Part shown: piece by piece, positions 63,796 to 64,000 of the stretch
How positions within the stretch are numbered: position 1 is the stretch's first letter
How the letters are laid out: each line of letters begins with the position of its first letter
Assembly: GCA_000719695.1 (NCBI GenBank)
Contig: JOHN01000037.1
Span: forward strand, 1-64,000
Direction: 5' to 3'
DNA length: 64,000 bases
Origin: Streptomyces sp. NRRL F-6131
GTDB taxonomy: Bacteria > Actinomycetota > Actinomycetes > Streptomycetales > Streptomycetaceae
The notes under the pieces: generated by a model
The model's database searches: none
Seen by the model: only the letters and a program-made list of their open reading frames with translations
Told to the model about the DNA's origin: nothing
Translations under genes and position numbers: made by a program

Positions 63796-64000
63796 ACGAA
63801 CGCCGCCCCGCGCTCCCGGGTGGAAGGCCGCAGACCGGACCCGTCGTGTCCCGGCCGACTCCACCGCCCTCGCAACTGCGACGCGTACGGCACCGGGACG
63901 GGAGTCGCTGATCCGGTGGACCCCCTCGAATCGTCTTCGGCGGGATTCATGGCGCGGTGTCCGCATCATGGCCGGCCGTGGTGGGGCCGCTGTGGTCCCA

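Overview
The window is very GC-rich actinobacterial DNA with strong third-position GC bias, frequent GTG starts and a purine-rich Shine-Dalgarno before most genes. A rodlin-like secreted protein, a SARP regulator, a DUF5937/ArsR regulator and a RheA/Hsp18 heat-shock pair with its exact operator point to Streptomyces or a close relative. The many remnants (transposase, integrase, HNH nuclease, phosphoketolase, photolyase, carotenoid enzyme, ZIP transporter) fit a chromosome arm or other accessory DNA rather than the conserved core.

Layout. 1-4.5 kb: rodlin-like gene, a small membrane protein, and a coupled FAD monooxygenase/DUF3237 pair. 4.5-9.1 kb: one co-directional set for cell-wall defence: a D,D-carboxypeptidase, a VanJ-like membrane phosphohydrolase, and a CseB/CseC-like response regulator and sensor kinase. 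9.2-16 kb: a Tat-exported six-repeat beta-propeller, an alpha/beta hydrolase divergent from a SARP regulator, and two membrane proteins. 16-20 kb: two secreted zinc proteases, one with an aegerolysin-like N-terminus, one an astacin. 20-26.5 kb: remnants and small genes (GNAT, STAS, SUKH, IS5-type fragment, secreted small proteins). 26.6-30.8 kb: a 1417-residue secreted PI-PLC/lectin/chitinase fusion. 31-37 kb: barstar-domain protein, a large uncharacterised protein, hemerythrin, ZIP fragment, DUF4394 protein. 37.5-40.2 kb: rheA/hsp18 stress cluster with STAS and DUF2267 proteins. 40.4-40.9 kb: a diverged tandem repeat with no convincing gene. 41.5-45.4 kb: MFS exporter and its divergent DUF5937 regulator, an isochorismatase-like protein and an unknown protein. 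46.2-52.2 kb: an oligopeptide ABC importer operon that carries frameshifts in one permease and an amber codon in the binding protein. 52-64 kb: mostly decay and small genes: integrase and HNH fragments, SGNH hydrolase, small secreted proteins, truncated DUF4097 protein, ECF sigma-like gene, phosphoketolase and DUF4383 fragments, a frameshifted iron-sulfur photolyase and a CrtU-like fragment.

How genes work together: the 4.5-9.1 kb set looks like a self-contained envelope-antibiotic sensing and resistance unit. RheA very probably represses itself and hsp18 through the 19-bp operator between them. The DUF5937 regulator probably controls the MFS exporter from a shared palindrome. The two metalloproteases, the chitinase fusion and the SGNH hydrolase form a scattered secreted degradative repertoire. 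Calls rest on reading the sequence and on remembered family features; no database search was run.
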